Program-made: the position numbers and the translations under genes
The notes under the pieces: generated by a model
Databases searched by the model: none
Seen by the model: the letters and a program-made list of their open reading frames with translations, nothing else
What the model was told of the DNA's origin: nothing
From: RUG11462 sp045539315
GTDB lineage: Bacteria > Bacillota > Clostridia > Oscillospirales > Acutalibacteraceae
DNA length: 20,067 nucleotides
NCBI GenBank assembly: GCA_045539315.1
Contig: JAZQFC010000034.1
Coordinates: 1 to 20,067, forward strand
Direction: 5' to 3'
Shown: positions 6,960 through 13,443 of the stretch, piece by piece
How the letters are laid out: every line of letters begins with the position of its first letter
Numbering within the stretch: position 1 is the first letter of the stretch

Positions 6960-7478
6960 TTATTTAGTTTCAATTAAGCCGTATTTTCCGTCTTTTCTTT
7001 TATATACCACGCTGATAAGATTTGTATCAGCATTTTCAAAGATAAAGAACTGGTGGCCGATGAGATTCATTTGTAAAATCGCTTCATCAACAGAAATTGC
7101 TTGGAGATAAAACTCTTTAGAACGAATAACTTCAAACTTTTCATCTTCAAAATCTGCAGGCGCAAATACCTCATCAAAAGAAGTTGAACGAAGTCTTTTT
7201 TCAAGTTTTGTTTTTTGCTTTCTTATTCTTCTAACTATGTTGTCAAAAGCGTTGTCAAAAGCATCAATTAAATCAACTTGAACATCTTCAGCTCTATAAA
7301 CTGTTGATTTATCTTTAATAGTGATTTCAGCTTTAATTGTATTGTTTTCTAACACAAATTTAAGAGTTACCTCGGCATCATCTGTAAAGAATTTGCTTAA
7401 TTTAAGCACTTTGTTTTCAATGTGCTTTTTAGAACTCTCTTTTAAAGCAACTTTTCTTAAAATGTAATTAGTTTTCAT
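6960..7478 (-). CDS. hpf: Long-form ribosome hibernation promoting factor (HPF/RaiA)
   Basis: HPF binds the small-subunit decoding region and, in the long form, pairs 70S ribosomes into inactive 100S dimers in stationary phase or stress. The 172 residues hold an N-terminal S30AE domain (about 1-100, with KLSKFF, TIKAEITIKDK and DAFDNAFDNIVRRIRKQK) and a C-terminal dimerisation domain (about 112-170: EVIRSKEFYLQAISVDEAI, MNLIGHQFFIFEN, VVYKRKDGKYGLIE). This is the full two-domain length, not the short enterobacterial form. AAGGAG precedes the ATG by 7 nt. The gene has its own sigma-A-type promoter with an extended -10, and a stem-loop at the predicted 5' end of the message. The fumarase gene lies upstream; a terminator-like hairpin separates hpf from the pseudouridine synthase gene. 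Confidence 0.96.
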   Translation of the reverse strand: MKTNYILRKVALKESSKKHIENKVLKLSKFFTDDAEVTLKFVLENNTIKAEITIKDKSTVYRAEDVQVDLIDAFDNAFDNIVRRIRKQKTKLEKRLRSTSFDEVFAPADFEDEKFEVIRSKEFYLQAISVDEAILQMNLIGHQFFIFENADTNLISVVYKRKDGKYGLIETK

Positions 7479-7503
7479 AAAATCACTCCTTGGAATAATA
7501 ATT

Positions 7504-7526
7504 GAAATTAATTAAATATTAATTTC
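7504..7526 (-). promoter_or_regulatory. Stem-loop at the predicted 5' end of hpf mRNA
   Basis: GAAATTAAT (7504-7512) and ATTAATTTC (7518-7526) form a 9-bp inverted repeat around a 5-nt loop. Position 7526 is about 7 nt past the -10 box, so the stem would start at or next to +1. It could protect the mRNA 5' end or be a repressor site. It is AT-rich, so a chance origin is possible. Confidence 0.4.
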
Positions 7527-7532
7527 ATCTAT

Positions 7533-7561
7533 ATTATACCATTTAGTGATAGATTTGTAAA
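7533..7561 (-). promoter_or_regulatory. hpf promoter (sigma-A type, extended -10)
   Basis: Read on the minus strand: TTTACA (7556-7561), a 17-bp spacer, then TATAAT (7533-7538), preceded by TGG, which makes an extended -10. Transcription should start near 7526, about 48 nt before the ATG. It lies between the fumarase stop and hpf. Confidence 0.8.
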
Positions 7562-7586
7562 GAGTTTTTGTGTAATTTCAATAAAA

Positions 7587-8429
7587 TTATATGATTTTTG
7601 TTTTGTGCCTTGTTACATAACAACCAACATTTACTGCTAGAGGTAGTCCGGCAATATGAGTAGGGAACTGCTCAATGTTTACTTTTAAAGCGGTTGTTTT
7701 GCCTCCAAACCCTTGAGGTCCGATATCTAATTCATTAATTTTACTTAAAATCTCTGTTTCTAAATCTCTATAAAATTCATCAGAATTTTGTTCGTTTTCA
7801 CATCTGCTCAATGCTTTTTTGGCAAGATAGGCGCAATATTCAAAATCTCCGCCTATACCAATACCTAAAATCATTGGCGGACATGGGTTAGAACCTGCTT
7901 GTTTTACAATGTCTAAAACGGCATCAATAATGTCTTGTTTTGAAGCACTAGGTTTTAGCATTTTAATCGCACTCATATTTTCAGACCCAAATCCTTTAGG
8001 TGCAACTGTGATTTTAATATTATCGCCACTAACGATTCTTGTGTGAATAACCGCAGGGGTATTATCATTTGTATTCACTCTTTTTATAGGGTCTGCAACA
8101 ATTGATTTTCTTAACAAACCATTAATATAACCATTTTTAACGCCAATATTAATTGCTTCTTCAAAATCCCCGTCAACAATATGAACATCTTGTCCAATTT
8201 CTGCAAAAACTACTGCCATTCCTGTATCTTGACAAATTGGAATATCTAATTCATTTGCAGCCGAAATATTACTATAAATGTCTTTCATAATTGATTTTGG
8301 AAGTTCGCGATTCTCGGTTTCAATTGATTTTTTAATTGATTCAACTATATCGTTTGGCAATTTTTTATTTGCTTCAATGCAAAGCGCTTCAACAGTTTCA
8401 CTTATTAATTTACAAGAAATTTCTCTCAT
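7587..8429 (-). CDS. fumA: Fumarate hydratase, class I, alpha subunit
   Basis: This is the N-terminal (alpha) half of the oxygen-sensitive 4Fe-4S fumarase, which interconverts fumarate and malate; related L(+)-tartrate dehydratase subunits share the fold. The protein has 280 residues, normal for a separate alpha subunit. The three likely cluster-ligand cysteines stand in conserved blocks: C66 in PICQDTGM, C183 in GSNPCPPMILG and C270 in VNVGCYVTRHK. The beta subunit, usually the next gene, is absent: hpf follows downstream and divIC lies upstream. The enzyme would need a beta subunit from elsewhere in the genome. AAGGTGAT gives a good ribosome-binding site. A terminator-like hairpin sits 17 nt before the ATG, so the gene must be read through from divIC or use a promoter I cannot see. 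The tartrate dehydratase alternative cannot be excluded. Confidence 0.9.
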   Translation of the reverse strand: MREISCKLISETVEALCIEANKKLPNDIVESIKKSIETENRELPKSIMKDIYSNISAANELDIPICQDTGMAVVFAEIGQDVHIVDGDFEEAINIGVKNGYINGLLRKSIVADPIKRVNTNDNTPAVIHTRIVSGDNIKITVAPKGFGSENMSAIKMLKPSASKQDIIDAVLDIVKQAGSNPCPPMILGIGIGGDFEYCAYLAKKALSRCENEQNSDEFYRDLETEILSKINELDIGPQGFGGKTTALKVNIEQFPTHIAGLPLAVNVGCYVTRHKTKII

Positions 8430-8440
8430 AATATCACCTT

Positions 8441-8476
8441 AAATTGAAAAATCGACTTGGCTTCAAGTCGATTTTT
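8441..8476 (-). terminator. Terminator-like hairpin after divIC
   Basis: A perfect 13-bp stem (8447-8459 with 8464-8476) and a GCTT/AAGC tetraloop starts 4 nt after the divIC stop. On the minus strand it ends in a run of five T, followed by CAATTTAA. The run is inside the stem, so the free U-tract is poor and termination may be partial. Confidence 0.7.
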
Positions 8477-8480
8477 ATTT

Positions 8481-8780
8481 TTAATTACCTTTAATATCTT
8501 CATAGATTTCTTCATTTGCATAAACAAATCCGAGTTTTTCTCTTGCTGCTCTTTCAACTAATTCATCGTGCGAGCCGTTTTCTAATAATGTTTTAAGTTC
8601 TTTAGTAGAAACTTTAAGCGCTGATATTTCTTCTTGCTTTTGAGCGAGTATCTTTCTCGAAGAAACTAATTGTGATTGTAAAGAAATCATTGAATATACC
8701 AAATAAAAAGCAAGTACTACAATTGATACTTTAAAAACTATTCTTTTACCAGCATTGCCAAATTTAGTTCTTTTAGCCAT
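8481..8780 (-). CDS. divIC: Septum formation initiator, DivIC/FtsB family
   Basis: A small bitopic division protein that, with FtsL and DivIB/FtsQ, links the divisome to septal peptidoglycan synthesis. The 99 residues show a basic cytoplasmic N-terminus (MAKRTKFGNAGKR), one membrane helix (about 15-32), a coiled-coil stretch rich in Leu, Gln, Lys and Glu (about 33-68), and the family's C-terminal ERAAREKLGFVYANE block. Position behind yabP-yabQ is the same as in Bacillus and clostridia, which favours DivIC over a generic FtsB. GAGG precedes the ATG by 8 nt. A good sigma-A promoter lies across the yabQ 3' end, so this gene need not follow sporulation control. A hairpin follows its stop. Confidence 0.9.
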   Translation of the reverse strand: MAKRTKFGNAGKRIVFKVSIVVLAFYLVYSMISLQSQLVSSRKILAQKQEEISALKVSTKELKTLLENGSHDELVERAAREKLGFVYANEEIYEDIKGN

Positions 8781-8812
8781 AGCATTTTCCTCATAAAAAT
8801 TATTATAAAAAC

Positions 8813-8841
8813 ATTATACTACCTTATGCCTTATCTTTCAA
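8813..8841 (-). promoter_or_regulatory. Internal sigma-A promoter for divIC
   Basis: Minus strand: TTGAAA (8836-8841), a 17-bp spacer, TATAAT (8813-8818). The -35 and most of the spacer lie in the last codons of yabQ. Transcription should start near 8806, about 26 nt before the divIC ATG. Eleven of twelve hexamer bases match consensus. Confidence 0.75.
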
Positions 8842-9255
8842 GTTATTTTTTAATATTTTAGTAAAAAATATATCAATTAATTCATTTGATTTAAAACTAA
8901 TATTGTTGAATAATCTAATTGTAGGGGATAGGATTTTGTTTTTTAAAAATTTTAATGATTTAGAAATAATCTTTGTATTAGTTTTTGAAATTGTGTATTT
9001 AGTAATACAAAAGCCTATTAATAAAAATAAAAACACGAAAAATCTTAACTCGCCTTTAACTCTAACTAACAGTAGCATAAAGACAAGAAACGAAGCAATT
9101 AATGAGTAAATAATATCTTCGATTAAAACTGAAACTGTATTATTTTTAAATACAATTCTTAAAGATTTAAAAATGTCATAAATAATTGAAAGTATCGTTC
9201 CAACTAATATGCTTAATAGTACTGTGAAAATATCTAAATTTGAATTAATTAACAT
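8824..9255 (-). CDS. yabQ: Spore cortex biosynthesis protein YabQ
   Basis: A 143-residue membrane protein of the YabQ family, which in Bacillus subtilis is a mother-cell protein needed for spore cortex formation. Three hydrophobic segments are visible (about 7-29, 43-66 and 68-89), followed by a basic cytoplasmic tail rich in Lys and Asn. The N-terminal part (LLSILVGTILSIIYDIFKSLR) carries the recognisable family pattern with the conserved YD after the first helix. It overlaps the end of yabP by one base (TAATG), implying translational coupling, with AAAGG inside yabP as ribosome-binding site. Sequence conservation in this family is low; position between yabP and divIC gives much of the confidence. 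Confidence 0.88.
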   Translation of the reverse strand: MLINSNLDIFTVLLSILVGTILSIIYDIFKSLRIVFKNNTVSVLIEDIIYSLIASFLVFMLLLVRVKGELRFFVFLFLLIGFCITKYTISKTNTKIISKSLKFLKNKILSPTIRLFNNISFKSNELIDIFFTKILKNNLKDKA

Positions 9256-9515
9256 TATTTAAACAACCTTTTAATAACAGAGCCTTTATTAGTGTTTTCA
9301 TTATAAATCAAACCATAAATATTTCCGCTTATTGATAAGTCGCCTGTATCAACATCCATTTTAGAGATATGAAGTTTTTCTCCTTTTATAGTCATTTCAC
9401 CTAAATGTGTGTTAAGTACTATGATATTATCATCAAAATTTATAACTTTTTCTACACCGCTCATACTTAAATTATTTCTATTTTCCAAAATTAAATTGTG
9501 TATTGATTCATTCAT
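9255..9515 (-). CDS. yabP: Sporulation protein YabP (YabP/YqfC family)
   Basis: An 86-residue protein of the YabP/YqfC family, conserved in endospore-formers and in B. subtilis expressed in the mother cell. The pattern NLSMSGVEKVINFDDNIIVLNTHLGEMTIKGEKLHI, then GDLSISGNIYGLIY, is typical ('SGVxxVxSFDExxIxLxTxxGxLxIxGxxLHI'). The start chosen is the ATG at 9515, preceded by GGGTGA with 5 nt spacing. A longer frame open to 9572 adds an aromatic-rich N-terminus not found in the family and would begin inside the pckA terminator, so it is rejected. The S4-domain gene (yabO/rqcP) that often precedes yabP is missing; pckA lies upstream instead. Confidence 0.9.
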   Translation of the reverse strand: MNESIHNLILENRNNLSMSGVEKVINFDDNIIVLNTHLGEMTIKGEKLHISKMDVDTGDLSISGNIYGLIYNENTNKGSVIKRLFK

Positions 9516-9554
9516 ATAATTCACCCAATAATATCTATGAAAAATATAATAAAA

Positions 9555-9590
9555 ATATAACAAAAGCGCCACCTTTAAGGTAGCGCTTTA
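9555..9590 (-). terminator. pckA terminator
   Basis: The stem pairs 9563-9569 with 9583-9589 (7 bp), then continues with 3 to 4 more pairs. The one mismatch on the + strand (C9570 opposite A9582) becomes a G-U wobble in minus-strand RNA, so the hairpin is better formed there. It is followed by TTTTG and more T-rich sequence on the minus strand. It lies 14 nt after the pckA stop. Confidence 0.8.
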
Positions 9591-9603
9591 AAGTTAAAAC
9601 TTA

Positions 9604-11385
9604 TTATTTTAAACGGGCTTTAAGACCTTCAAATTCTTCGACAATTTCTTTTGGAAGTTTGTCGCCAAATTGCTCATAGAATTTTGCAATGTTTTGAGTT
9701 TCTTCAGTCCAAACATCTTTATCAATTGTAAGAAGTTCTTTGATAGTATCTTTTGTGATATCAAGACCTTCAATGTCGATATCGTCAACTTCAGGAACAT
9801 AACCAATTGGAGTTTCAACCGCGTCAACTTTGCCATCGCAACGAGCGAGAATCCAGTTAAGAACACGCATATTGTCACCAAAACCTGGCCAAATGAAGTT
9901 GCCTTCGTCGTCAGTTCTGAACCAGTTAACATTAAAGATTTTTGGTGCTTTATCGCCGAGTTTTTTACCCATTTCGAGCCAATGAGCAAAGTAATCAGCC
10001 ATATGATAACCACAGAATGGTTTCATAGCCATTGGGTCATTTCTAACTACACCAACTGCACCTGTTGCAGCAGCAGTTGTTTCTGAAGCCATAATTGAAC
10101 CAACAAATACACCGTTTTGCCAATCTTTTGATTGATATACGAGTGGAGCGGCTTTTGCTCTACGACCACCAAATACGATTGCAGAAATTGGCACACCTTT
10201 AGATGATTCAAATTCTGATGAGATACATGGACAGTTTTTAGCAGGTGCTGTAAATCTTGAGTTTGGATGAGCACCACTTGTTCCAACTTTATCTGCCTTA
10301 TCATATTTTGTGTAATCCCATTTTTCGCCTCTCCAGTTAAGAGCGTTTGTTGGAGGGTTTTTATCAAGACCTTCCCACCAAACAGTGTTATCATCAAGAT
10401 TATGACAAACGTTTGTGAAGATAGTACCTTCACGAGTAGAAGCTAATGCATTTGGGTTTGAGTTTTCGTTTGTGCCAGGAGCAACGCCAAAGAAACCATT
10501 TTCAGGGTTAACTGCCCAAAGACGACCATCTTCACCAATACGCATCCAAGCAATATCGTCACCTACACACCATACTTTATAACCAAGTTTACGGAATTTT
10601 TCTGGTGGAATAAGCATAGCAAGGTTTGTTTTACCACAAGCAGATGGGAATGCAGCAGCGATGTATTTAACTTCGCCTTGTGGATTTTCAAGACCGAGAA
10701 TGAGCATATGTTCTGCCATCCAACCTTCGTTTTTGCCAAGGAATGAAGCAATACGAAGAGCAAAACATTTTTTACCTAAAAGTACGTTTCCGCCGTAACC
10801 TGAGTTAACAGAAATAATGTAGTTATCTTCAGGGAAGTGACAGATGTATCTTTTTTGTTCATCGATATCACATTTACAGTGTAAACCTTTAATCCAGTCT
10901 TCGCTATCGCCTAAAGCTTCAAGAACTTTAGTGCCAACTCTTGTCATAATAACCATATTGAGTACAACATAGATAGAGTCAGTTAATTCGATACCAATTT
11001 TTGAGAATTCAGAGCCAACAGGACCCATTGAGTATGGAATAACATACATTGTTCTACCTGCATATGAACCTTTAGCAATGTCAAAAAGCATTTTGTAAGC
11101 TTCTTGTGGGTCCATCCAGTTGTTTGTAGGGCCAGCGTTTTCTTTAGTTTTTGCACAGATAAAAGTTCTGTCTTCAACACGAGCAACGTCGTTTACAGCG
11201 GTTCTGTGGAGATAACAACCAGGGAGTAAGTCTTGGTTTAATTTAATCATCTCGCCAGTTTTACAAGCCTCTGCACGAAGTGCGTCGATTTGTTCTTGAC
11301 TACCGTCAATAAGAACAACATTGTCAGGATTTACGAGGTTTTTCATCTCTTCAATCCATGCATTTACAGATTTGTTTTTAATCAT
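9604..11385 (-). CDS. pckA: Phosphoenolpyruvate carboxykinase (GTP)
   Basis: The enzyme interconverts oxaloacetate plus GTP with PEP, CO2 and GDP. In fermentative anaerobes it often runs towards oxaloacetate to feed succinate formation or aspartate. From the ATG at 11385 the protein has 593 residues, right for the GTP family. Motifs include the P-loop AFPSACGKTN (245-254), the metal-binding VGDDIAW (274-280), WAVNPENGFFGVAPGTN and, near the C-terminus, FNVNWFRTDDEGNFIWPGFGDNMRVLNW. ATP-type PEPCK has a different architecture. The start is set by GGAGG (11394-11398) 8 nt before it; a frame open to 11415 would place this site inside the gene. Its own promoter and a leader of about 78 nt lie upstream, and a terminator lies downstream, so it is monocistronic. 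Confidence 0.97.
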   Translation of the reverse strand: MIKNKSVNAWIEEMKNLVNPDNVVLIDGSQEQIDALRAEACKTGEMIKLNQDLLPGCYLHRTAVNDVARVEDRTFICAKTKENAGPTNNWMDPQEAYKMLFDIAKGSYAGRTMYVIPYSMGPVGSEFSKIGIELTDSIYVVLNMVIMTRVGTKVLEALGDSEDWIKGLHCKCDIDEQKRYICHFPEDNYIISVNSGYGGNVLLGKKCFALRIASFLGKNEGWMAEHMLILGLENPQGEVKYIAAAFPSACGKTNLAMLIPPEKFRKLGYKVWCVGDDIAWMRIGEDGRLWAVNPENGFFGVAPGTNENSNPNALASTREGTIFTNVCHNLDDNTVWWEGLDKNPPTNALNWRGEKWDYTKYDKADKVGTSGAHPNSRFTAPAKNCPCISSEFESSKGVPISAIVFGGRRAKAAPLVYQSKDWQNGVFVGSIMASETTAAATGAVGVVRNDPMAMKPFCGYHMADYFAHWLEMGKKLGDKAPKIFNVNWFRTDDEGNFIWPGFGDNMRVLNWILARCDGKVDAVETPIGYVPEVDDIDIEGLDITKDTIKELLTIDKDVWTEETQNIAKFYEQFGDKLPKEIVEEFEGLKARLK

Positions 11386-11400
11386 GATTTTATCCTCCAA

Positions 11401-11475
11401 TTGCAAAAAATGCAAAATTTACTTGTTTATATAACTATCAAATGTCCCCATGATAATCATACTGTTGTAATTATA
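11401..11475 (-). promoter_or_regulatory. pckA leader region with two short palindromes
   Basis: The predicted leader runs from about 11463 to the ATG at 11385. It contains TTGCA-N5-TGCAA at 11401-11415, ending 2 nt before the Shine-Dalgarno, and an ATGAT-N-ATCAT inverted repeat at 11450-11460, near +4 to +14. Either could be a regulator site or a weak RNA stem. The long spacing between promoter and gene is the only support for regulation. Confidence 0.3.
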
Positions 11476-11498
11476 CTATATTATTTACCAAATTACAA
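11470..11498 (-). promoter_or_regulatory. pckA promoter
   Basis: Minus strand: TTGTAA (11493-11498), a 17-bp spacer, TATAAT (11470-11475). The -10 is perfect and the -35 matches four of six bases. The rest of the gap 11499-11579, up to the tsaD stop, holds only AT-rich sequence with no clear hairpin. Confidence 0.65.
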
Positions 11499-11579
11499 GA
11501 TTTAATGTTAAAAAATTATCAAATTTAAAGAAATTTAGATGTTTGTTAAAAAAATAGTAAAATACAGTTAAATTTTTAG

Positions 11580-12590
11580 TTATTTTAATGTTGAAATATC
11601 TAAAGTTGCGTAGGCATTAAGGGTTTCATCAGCAATGTTTCCTGCTTTGTATTCATATAAACCTTGCACAGCAACCATAGCGGCGTTATCTCCGCAAAGA
11701 GATAAATCAGGAGCATAAAACTCAATGTTCAATTTTTCGCAATAATCTTTTAGCGTTCTTCTGATTTCAGAGTTAGCAGAAACACCGCCCGCTAATACAA
11801 ATTTGTCCGTTTTTACTGTTTTTAATGCATTTGAAACTTTTTCTAAAATTATTTCTGCAACAGTTTTTCTGATTGATGCACACATATCTTCAACATTTAC
11901 TTCAATTCCTTTTTGTGAAGAATTGTTAATTGTATTTAAAACTGCGGTTTTAAGACCTGAAAAACTAAAATCTAAAGGGTTATCCTCGATTTTTGGTTTT
12001 GGTAGTTTGTAAGTATCAGGATTACCTTTTTCTGCAACCCTATCGAGATGAACACCACCTGGATAAGGAAGACCCAATGCTCTTGCAGTTTTATCAAAAC
12101 ATTCTCCTGCAGCATCATCGCGAGTTCTACCAATGATTTCATAATCGGTATAATCTTTTACATTAATTATATGAGAATGACCACCTGAAATAACTAACGC
12201 TAAAAAAGGCGGTTTGAGTTCTGGATGAGTAATATAGTTAGCCGCTATATGTGAGCGAAGATGATGAACTGGAATTAATGGTTTTTTAGTAGAAAGCGCG
12301 AGACCTTTTGCAAAATTTACTCCAACCAATAGCGAACCTATAAGTCCAGGTGCATGAGTAACAGCGATTGCATCAACATCATCAATGGTTATATTTGCTT
12401 GTTTTAGGGCTTCTTTGTACAGATTTGAAATGGCTTCAATATGCATTCTTGAAGCGATTTCAGGCACAACACCACCAAAAACGATATGCTCATCAACTTG
12501 TGATGCAATAACTGATGAAAGCACTTTTCTATCATTTAAAACTGCGACTGCTGTATCATCACAAGATGATTCAAAACTTAAAATTATCAT
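11580..12590 (-). CDS. tsaD: tRNA N6-threonylcarbamoyladenosine (t6A37) synthase TsaD
   Basis: TsaD, of the Kae1/YgjD family, transfers the threonylcarbamoyl group to A37 of ANN-decoding tRNAs, acting with TsaB and TsaE on the product of TsaC. The 336 residues show the ASKHA fold: LSFESSCDDTAVAV at the N-terminus, THAPGLIGSLLVGVNFAKGLA (78-98), the metal-binding HxxxH (H110, H114) in VHHLRSHI, VISGGHSHI, and SLCGDNAAMVA near the C-terminus carrying the third, Asp, metal ligand. In the metal motif Arg stands where Glu is common (HLEGH). The ATG overlaps the rimI stop by 4 nt (ATGA), with GGAGA ahead of it. It is last in the polA-ywlE-rimI-tsaD operon. No good terminator is visible after it. 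The usual neighbours tsaB and tsaE are not in the window. Confidence 0.97.
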   Translation of the reverse strand: MIILSFESSCDDTAVAVLNDRKVLSSVIASQVDEHIVFGGVVPEIASRMHIEAISNLYKEALKQANITIDDVDAIAVTHAPGLIGSLLVGVNFAKGLALSTKKPLIPVHHLRSHIAANYITHPELKPPFLALVISGGHSHIINVKDYTDYEIIGRTRDDAAGECFDKTARALGLPYPGGVHLDRVAEKGNPDTYKLPKPKIEDNPLDFSFSGLKTAVLNTINNSSQKGIEVNVEDMCASIRKTVAEIILEKVSNALKTVKTDKFVLAGGVSANSEIRRTLKDYCEKLNIEFYAPDLSLCGDNAAMVAVQGLYEYKAGNIADETLNAYATLDISTLK

Positions 12591-13030
12591 TTATTTTCTC
12601 CAAAATATTTTGTCATAATTATTGCATTCTCGATAGGTTGAGAATAGTAATTTTTTCTGTTAGCAACTTCTTGAAAATCAAATTTTTTATAAAGAGTAAT
12701 AGCAGGGGAGTTGCTTTCTCTAACTTCTAAACTAATAAACTCGCATAAATTATCTTTAGCGGTTTCAATTAGTTTTAAAACGAGTTTTTTTGCAATTCCT
12801 TGTTTCCTAAATTCAGATAAAACCGCTATGTTATTAATATACGCTTCATTAGATGTAATGAAAACACTTGCATATGCAACTATTTTCCCATCAGTTTTGT
12901 AACCAAAAATGAAGTATTTATCATTATCTAAACTTTCAAGTAAATTTTGTTTTGACATGGGATGTGAAAAACAAACGTTTTCAATAATTACTAATTCATC
13001 TAAATTTGTGCTATTTAGTCGTACTATCAT
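12587..13030 (-). CDS. rimI: Ribosomal protein S18-alanine N-acetyltransferase (RimI-like GNAT)
   Basis: A 147-residue GNAT acetyltransferase. The acetyl-CoA loop is NNIAVLSEFRKQGIAKKLVLKL (Q/RxxGxA), and the C-terminal pattern LEVRESNSPAITLYKKFDFQEVANRKNYY is close to RimI, which acetylates the N-terminus of ribosomal protein S18 in E. coli. In Bacillota this gene commonly sits with tsaB/tsaD, which supports the name, although the real substrate in this phylum is not firmly known. The start at 13030 lies 20 nt inside the preceding phosphatase gene, with GGTGA 5 to 6 nt before the ATG. The end overlaps tsaD by 4 nt. Both overlaps point to one translationally coupled message. Confidence 0.9.
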   Translation of the reverse strand: MIVRLNSTNLDELVIIENVCFSHPMSKQNLLESLDNDKYFIFGYKTDGKIVAYASVFITSNEAYINNIAVLSEFRKQGIAKKLVLKLIETAKDNLCEFISLEVRESNSPAITLYKKFDFQEVANRKNYYSQPIENAIIMTKYFGENK

Positions 13031-13433
13031 TTAGTTCACCAATTGTAACTTTAATATTTTTCATTATTTGCTTTGCACATTCTTTATACACGTCTAAAGA
13101 AGCGCCGAATGGGTCAGAAATTTCATCTTTAAAACATAAAATTTTATCGCTTTTAACACCGAGCATAAGCAGTTGATTTTTATGTGATGAAGTCATAGGA
13201 ATTATATAATCACATTCATCAACCAATTCATAACTTAAAGATTTAGCACTATTAGATGAAATGTCTATGTCAAGTTCTTTTAATGCTAAAACTGCGTTTT
13301 TTGAAACTTTCTCTCCGTCATTAGCATAAAGACCTGCGCTTGAAAATTGATGTTCTTTAAAGAGTTTTTTTGCAATACCTTCTGCCATAGGGCTTCTACA
13401 GGTATTACCTGTGCAAACAAAAATAAATTTCAT
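13011..13433 (-). CDS. ywlE: Low-molecular-weight phosphatase, YwlE-like (probable protein-arginine phosphatase)
   Basis: A 140-residue LMW-PTP-fold enzyme. The catalytic loop is C7-TGNT-C12-R13-S14 followed by PMAE, and the general-acid segment is DPFGASLDVYK (D107). Thr at position 11, where tyrosine phosphatases usually have Ile, and Phe after DP are the residues described for B. subtilis YwlE, which removes phosphate from arginine residues marked by the McsB kinase for ClpCP degradation. The matching residue number (T11) and the DPFG-S-D-YK pattern make YwlE a better call than a generic tyrosine phosphatase. McsB, CtsR and ClpC are not in the window, so the partner cannot be confirmed. 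The gene starts 10 nt after polA and overlaps rimI by 20 nt. Confidence 0.82.
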   Translation of the reverse strand: MKFIFVCTGNTCRSPMAEGIAKKLFKEHQFSSAGLYANDGEKVSKNAVLALKELDIDISSNSAKSLSYELVDECDYIIPMTSSHKNQLLMLGVKSDKILCFKDEISDPFGASLDVYKECAKQIMKNIKVTIGELNDSTTK

Positions 13434-13443
13434 TTAATTCACC

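Noticed and set aside
8903..9109. A 68-codon + strand frame antisense to yabQ.
   Set aside because: It has no Shine-Dalgarno and no recognisable sequence; its hydrophobicity mirrors the yabQ membrane helices.
9516..9572. Upstream extension of yabP by 19 residues.
   Set aside because: It starts inside the pckA terminator, has no ribosome-binding site and encodes an aromatic stretch not typical of the family; GGGTGA fits the ATG at 9515.
9609..10433. Open frames of 128-138 codons on both strands within the pckA region, some antisense.
   Set aside because: They overlap the highly conserved pckA frame, lack family motifs and proper ribosome-binding sites, and look like by-products of pckA codon use.
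11386..11415. Upstream extension of pckA by 10 residues.
   Set aside because: It would turn the GGAGG ribosome-binding site into codons; the ATG at 11385 has ideal spacing.
11499..11579. Possible terminator for tsaD or a small gene in the gap before the pckA promoter.
   Set aside because: Only AT-rich sequence with T-runs and very weak stems is present; no frame has a ribosome-binding site.
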